A stretch of DNA of 15,097 bases from Deltaproteobacteria bacterium (GTDB taxonomy: Bacteria > Myxococcota_A > UBA9160 > SZUA-336), in NCBI GenBank assembly GCA_030665705.1, contig DAOUZG010000012.1:1-15097 (forward strand), read 5' to 3'. Position numbers and translations under genes: made by a program. The notes under the pieces are model-generated. The model searched no databases. It worked only from the letters and a program-made list of their open reading frames with translations, and had not been told where the DNA came from. Shown piece after piece: positions 13,420 through 15,097 of the stretch. Each line of letters begins with the position of its first letter. Position 1 is the stretch's first letter.

Positions 13420-14222
13420 CGACCGCGAAACTGGGGGCGGCGCTTTTCCAGAAACGCGCGCACCCCCTCGCCGTAGTCCTCGCTCTCGAAACAGGCCTCG
13501 ACAGCCTCGCGCACCGTTTCGAGATCACGCTGCCCGGACTCGCGGTACGCCTCGCGCACCGCGAGCTTTACGGCCCGAATCGTGAGCGGCGCATTGTCCG
13601 CGATCCTCCGCGCGGCGCTCATCACCTCCCCTTCGAGCTCCGACTTCGGGAAGACGCCATCCACGAGACCCATCTCTCGGGCCTCCCGCGCGTCGTAGCG
13701 GCGGGCGGTGAAGAAGATCTCCTTGGCGCGTGAAGGGCCCACCAGGTGGAGGAGGGCCTGGATCCCCTCCAGCCGGTAGCCGAGACCGAGGCGCGCAGCC
13801 GGAATCGCGAAGACCGCGTCCTCCGAGGCGTACCGAAGGTCGCAGGAGAGGGCGAGCGCCACCCCGCCGCCGATGCAGAACCCGTGGATCAGGGCGATGG
13901 TCGGCACCTCCAGACCGGCCAGAGCCACGATGGCCTGGCCCGTCGTCGCCCCGTAGTTCCGCTCTGCCGAGGCGGAGGCCCGCACCTCGGCGAACTCCGA
14001 GATATCGGCACCCGCGACAAACGCCTCCTCCCCGGCACCTCGGACGACCAGGCAACGCACATCCGGGTCGGCGCCAAGCTTCTGGCAGGCGGCCTCGAGC
14101 TCCTGCCACATTCGGACCGAGATGGCGTTTCGCCGCTCGGGGTGGTCCAGCACCACGGTGGCAAGCGGCCCCTCCCGCTCCAGGTGGATCCGTCCTTCGC
14201 TTTCCGGGCTCGCCTTCGGCAC
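13416..14222 (-). CDS. crotonase-fold protein without hydratase glutamates (decarboxylase-like)
   Basis: This 268-residue protein has the crotonase fold that binds acyl-CoA and stabilises an enolate. Oxyanion-hole elements are FVAGADISEF (68-77) and CIGGGVALALSCDLRYA (116-132). The two glutamates of true enoyl-CoA hydratases are replaced by A122 (GGGVA) and A142 (IPAARLG), so simple hydration is unlikely. Instead RLGLGYRLEGIQ places Y149 where E. coli methylmalonyl-CoA decarboxylase (YgfG/ScpB) has its catalytic Tyr, and the following VGPSRAKEIFFTARRYDAREA also fits that branch. Decarboxylation or another enolate reaction is inferred. The start is a GTG at 14222 with no clear Shine-Dalgarno. 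It is the first gene of the operon with the dehydrogenase and CoA-transferase, overlapping the former by 4 nt. Confidence 0.88.
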   Translation of the reverse strand: MPKASPESEGRIHLEREGPLATVVLDHPERRNAISVRMWQELEAACQKLGADPDVRCLVVRGAGEEAFVAGADISEFAEVRASASAERNYGATTGQAIVALAGLEVPTIALIHGFCIGGGVALALSCDLRYASEDAVFAIPAARLGLGYRLEGIQALLHLVGPSRAKEIFFTARRYDAREAREMGLVDGVFPKSELEGEVMSAARRIADNAPLTIRAVKLAVREAYRESGQRDLETVREAVEACFESEDYGEGVRAFLEKRRPQFRGR

Positions 14223-14267
14223 GCCGGGATCTTACCCCGGACCCCCCCCCACGGGTGCCGAGCCCGT

Positions 14268-14297
14268 TTGACTCGGGCGCGCGATTGCTCCTAGTCT
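14268..14297 (+). promoter_or_regulatory. likely promoter of the YkvA-like gene
   Basis: TTGACT (14268-14273, five of six -35 consensus bases) is followed after 18 nt by TAGTCT (14292-14297), which keeps the key first, second and last bases of the -10. The predicted start near 14304 leaves about 27 nt before the ATG at 14331. A run of nine C (14242-14250) lies just upstream. Confidence 0.4.
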
Positions 14298-14330
14298 CGC
14301 CTAATCCGAGTGTAGGAACGGGAGGGTCCC

Positions 14331-14903
14331 ATGGCCGATCTTAAGATCACGTTCACGCTCAGCAGTAAGGACGTCGTGCACCTTCGTCGTCTGATCCGGA
14401 ACGCGACGAACGCAGCCGCAAAGGAGGACCCATCGTCGATTCTGGGAGCGGCCGAGACCCTGGCGAAGCAGGTGCGCGGAGCCCAGCCGCCGGGCTACGT
14501 CCTCGAGCGCGTACAGAAGCTCGAGGCGCTAGTCGGGATGGTCCAGGACGAGGAGTACGGGATCCTTCCGGCCGTCCAAAAGAAGGTCCTCGGGGCGCTT
14601 GCTTACTTCGCTCACCCGACCGACCTGATTCCCGATGCGATACCCGGCCTGGGCTTCCTGGACGACGCCATCATGGTGGAGCTGATCGCACAGGACCTGC
14701 GCCACGAACTCGCGGGCTACCACAAGTTCTGCGACTACCGGGAGTCGGCGGTGCAGCGCCCGTGGACCGACGTGGGAAAGAAGCGCCTGAAGCTGCTGCT
14801 GACCGAGAAGCGGAAGCAGATCCGGGAGGAGATCCGCAGGAAGCAGGCCCGGGACGCCGAGCGCTCCAAGTCGGGCGGCAGCTTCCTCAAAGCCCTCTGG
14901 TAA
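14331..14903 (+). CDS. YkvA/DUF1232 family protein
   Basis: The 190-residue protein contains a clear DUF1232 (YkvA) domain at about 85-122: VLGALAYFAHPTDLIPDA followed by IPGLGFLDDAIMVELIAQDL. This short helical hairpin is thought to be membrane-associated; its function is unknown. The N-terminal 80 residues are helical and polar. The C-terminal 40 residues are very rich in Lys, Arg and Glu (for example 150-180), likely a charged helix or coiled coil. The ATG at 14331 has GGGAGGG at 14320-14326. The gene is divergent from the crotonase operon. A minus-strand frame over its 3' half is a shadow. Confidence 0.85.
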   Translation: MADLKITFTLSSKDVVHLRRLIRNATNAAAKEDPSSILGAAETLAKQVRGAQPPGYVLERVQKLEALVGMVQDEEYGILPAVQKKVLGALAYFAHPTDLIPDAIPGLGFLDDAIMVELIAQDLRHELAGYHKFCDYRESAVQRPWTDVGKKRLKLLLTEKRKQIREEIRRKQARDAERSKSGGSFLKALW

Positions 14904-14986
14904 CTCCAAGACCCCCCGCTCTCAAGACCCCCCCGCCTGGAACAGCTCGCAACGACCTTGCGCGGCGAGGTTCGATTCGAGTCTTT

Positions 14987-15044
14987 CCGGGTTATCGGCG
15001 AGCGAAGCTCGCCTTCCCGGACGGCACCCGACTTCGTGGGTGCC
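14987..15044. repeat. tandem pair of stable hairpins downstream of the YkvA-like gene
   Basis: Hairpin 1: GGCGAGC (14997-15003) pairs with GCTCGCC (15007-15013) around a GAA loop, extended outside by CCGGG (14987-14991) with CCCGG (15016-15020). Hairpin 2: GGCACCC (15023-15029) pairs with GGGTGCC (15038-15044). There is no T-tract, so this is not a classical terminator. It may be a dispersed intergenic repeat or an RNA 3' end. The rest of 14904-15097 shows only a short direct repeat, CAAGACCCCCC (14907-14917 and 14923-14933), and no convincing gene. Confidence 0.5.
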
Positions 15045-15097
15045 TTGCAAGTGCTCTGTTTCAGGCTCGGATGACTGTTCAACGTAATACCAAGAAG

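Noticed and set aside
12629..13585. 318-codon plus-strand frame over the dehydrogenase
   Set aside because: Dominated by Ser, Arg and Pro; antisense shadow of a well-supported gene.

Overview
The window is GC-rich DNA from a bacterial chromosome, densely packed with genes. High G/C at third codon positions, a CaiB/BaiF-type CoA-transferase next to a crotonase and a 2-hydroxyacid dehydrogenase, a periplasmic tetraheme cytochrome c and a HEAT-like protein of a type I associate with sulfate reducers suggest an uncultured delta-proteobacterium-like lineage (Desulfobacterota, Myxococcota or Binatota). That placement is inference; no rRNA or tRNA is present to settle it. I see no CRISPR array, prophage or complete insertion sequence.

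Layout, left to right. (1) 1-851, plus strand: the tail of an unrecognised protein and a HEAT-like protein. (2) 848-2211, minus strand: moaA followed by folB, converging on the HEAT gene. (3) 2259-4488, plus strand: a good sigma70-type promoter, a possible 19-codon leader with seven arginine codons, two overlapping RNA hairpins next to a ribosome-binding site, then an alpha/beta hydrolase overlapping an ArgD-like aminotransferase. (4) 4525-7157, minus strand: a small exported protein and a secreted tetraheme cytochrome c. (5) 7192-9734, minus strand: a thiamine-diphosphate (ThDP) lyase/synthase-like enzyme and a 219-248 aa unrecognised protein, separated by a 167-bp hairpin-forming MITE. (6) 9806-10744, minus: a TPR lipoprotein, divergent from a small YbjQ-like protein (10857-11183, plus). 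(7) 11318-14222, minus: a tight three-gene operon of crotonase, D-2-hydroxyacid dehydrogenase and CoA-transferase, linked by 4-nt ATGA overlaps. (8) 14331-14903, plus: a YkvA/DUF1232 protein, then two hairpins at the right edge.

How the genes may work together. The crotonase/dehydrogenase/CoA-transferase operon, with the nearby ThDP enzyme, looks like a module that activates and breaks down a 2-hydroxy or 2-keto acid as its CoA ester; the substrate is unknown. The crotonase lacks both glutamates needed for hydration and has a tyrosine placed as in methylmalonyl-CoA decarboxylase. The most interesting regulatory signal lies between moaA and the hydrolase: an arginine-periodic mini-ORF directly behind a promoter, upstream of a transcript carrying an ArgD-like gene, with two mutually exclusive hairpins, one of which covers the Shine-Dalgarno sequence. 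This would fit arginine-sensing attenuation but rests on sequence reading alone. No gene-free stretch exceeds 300 bases.
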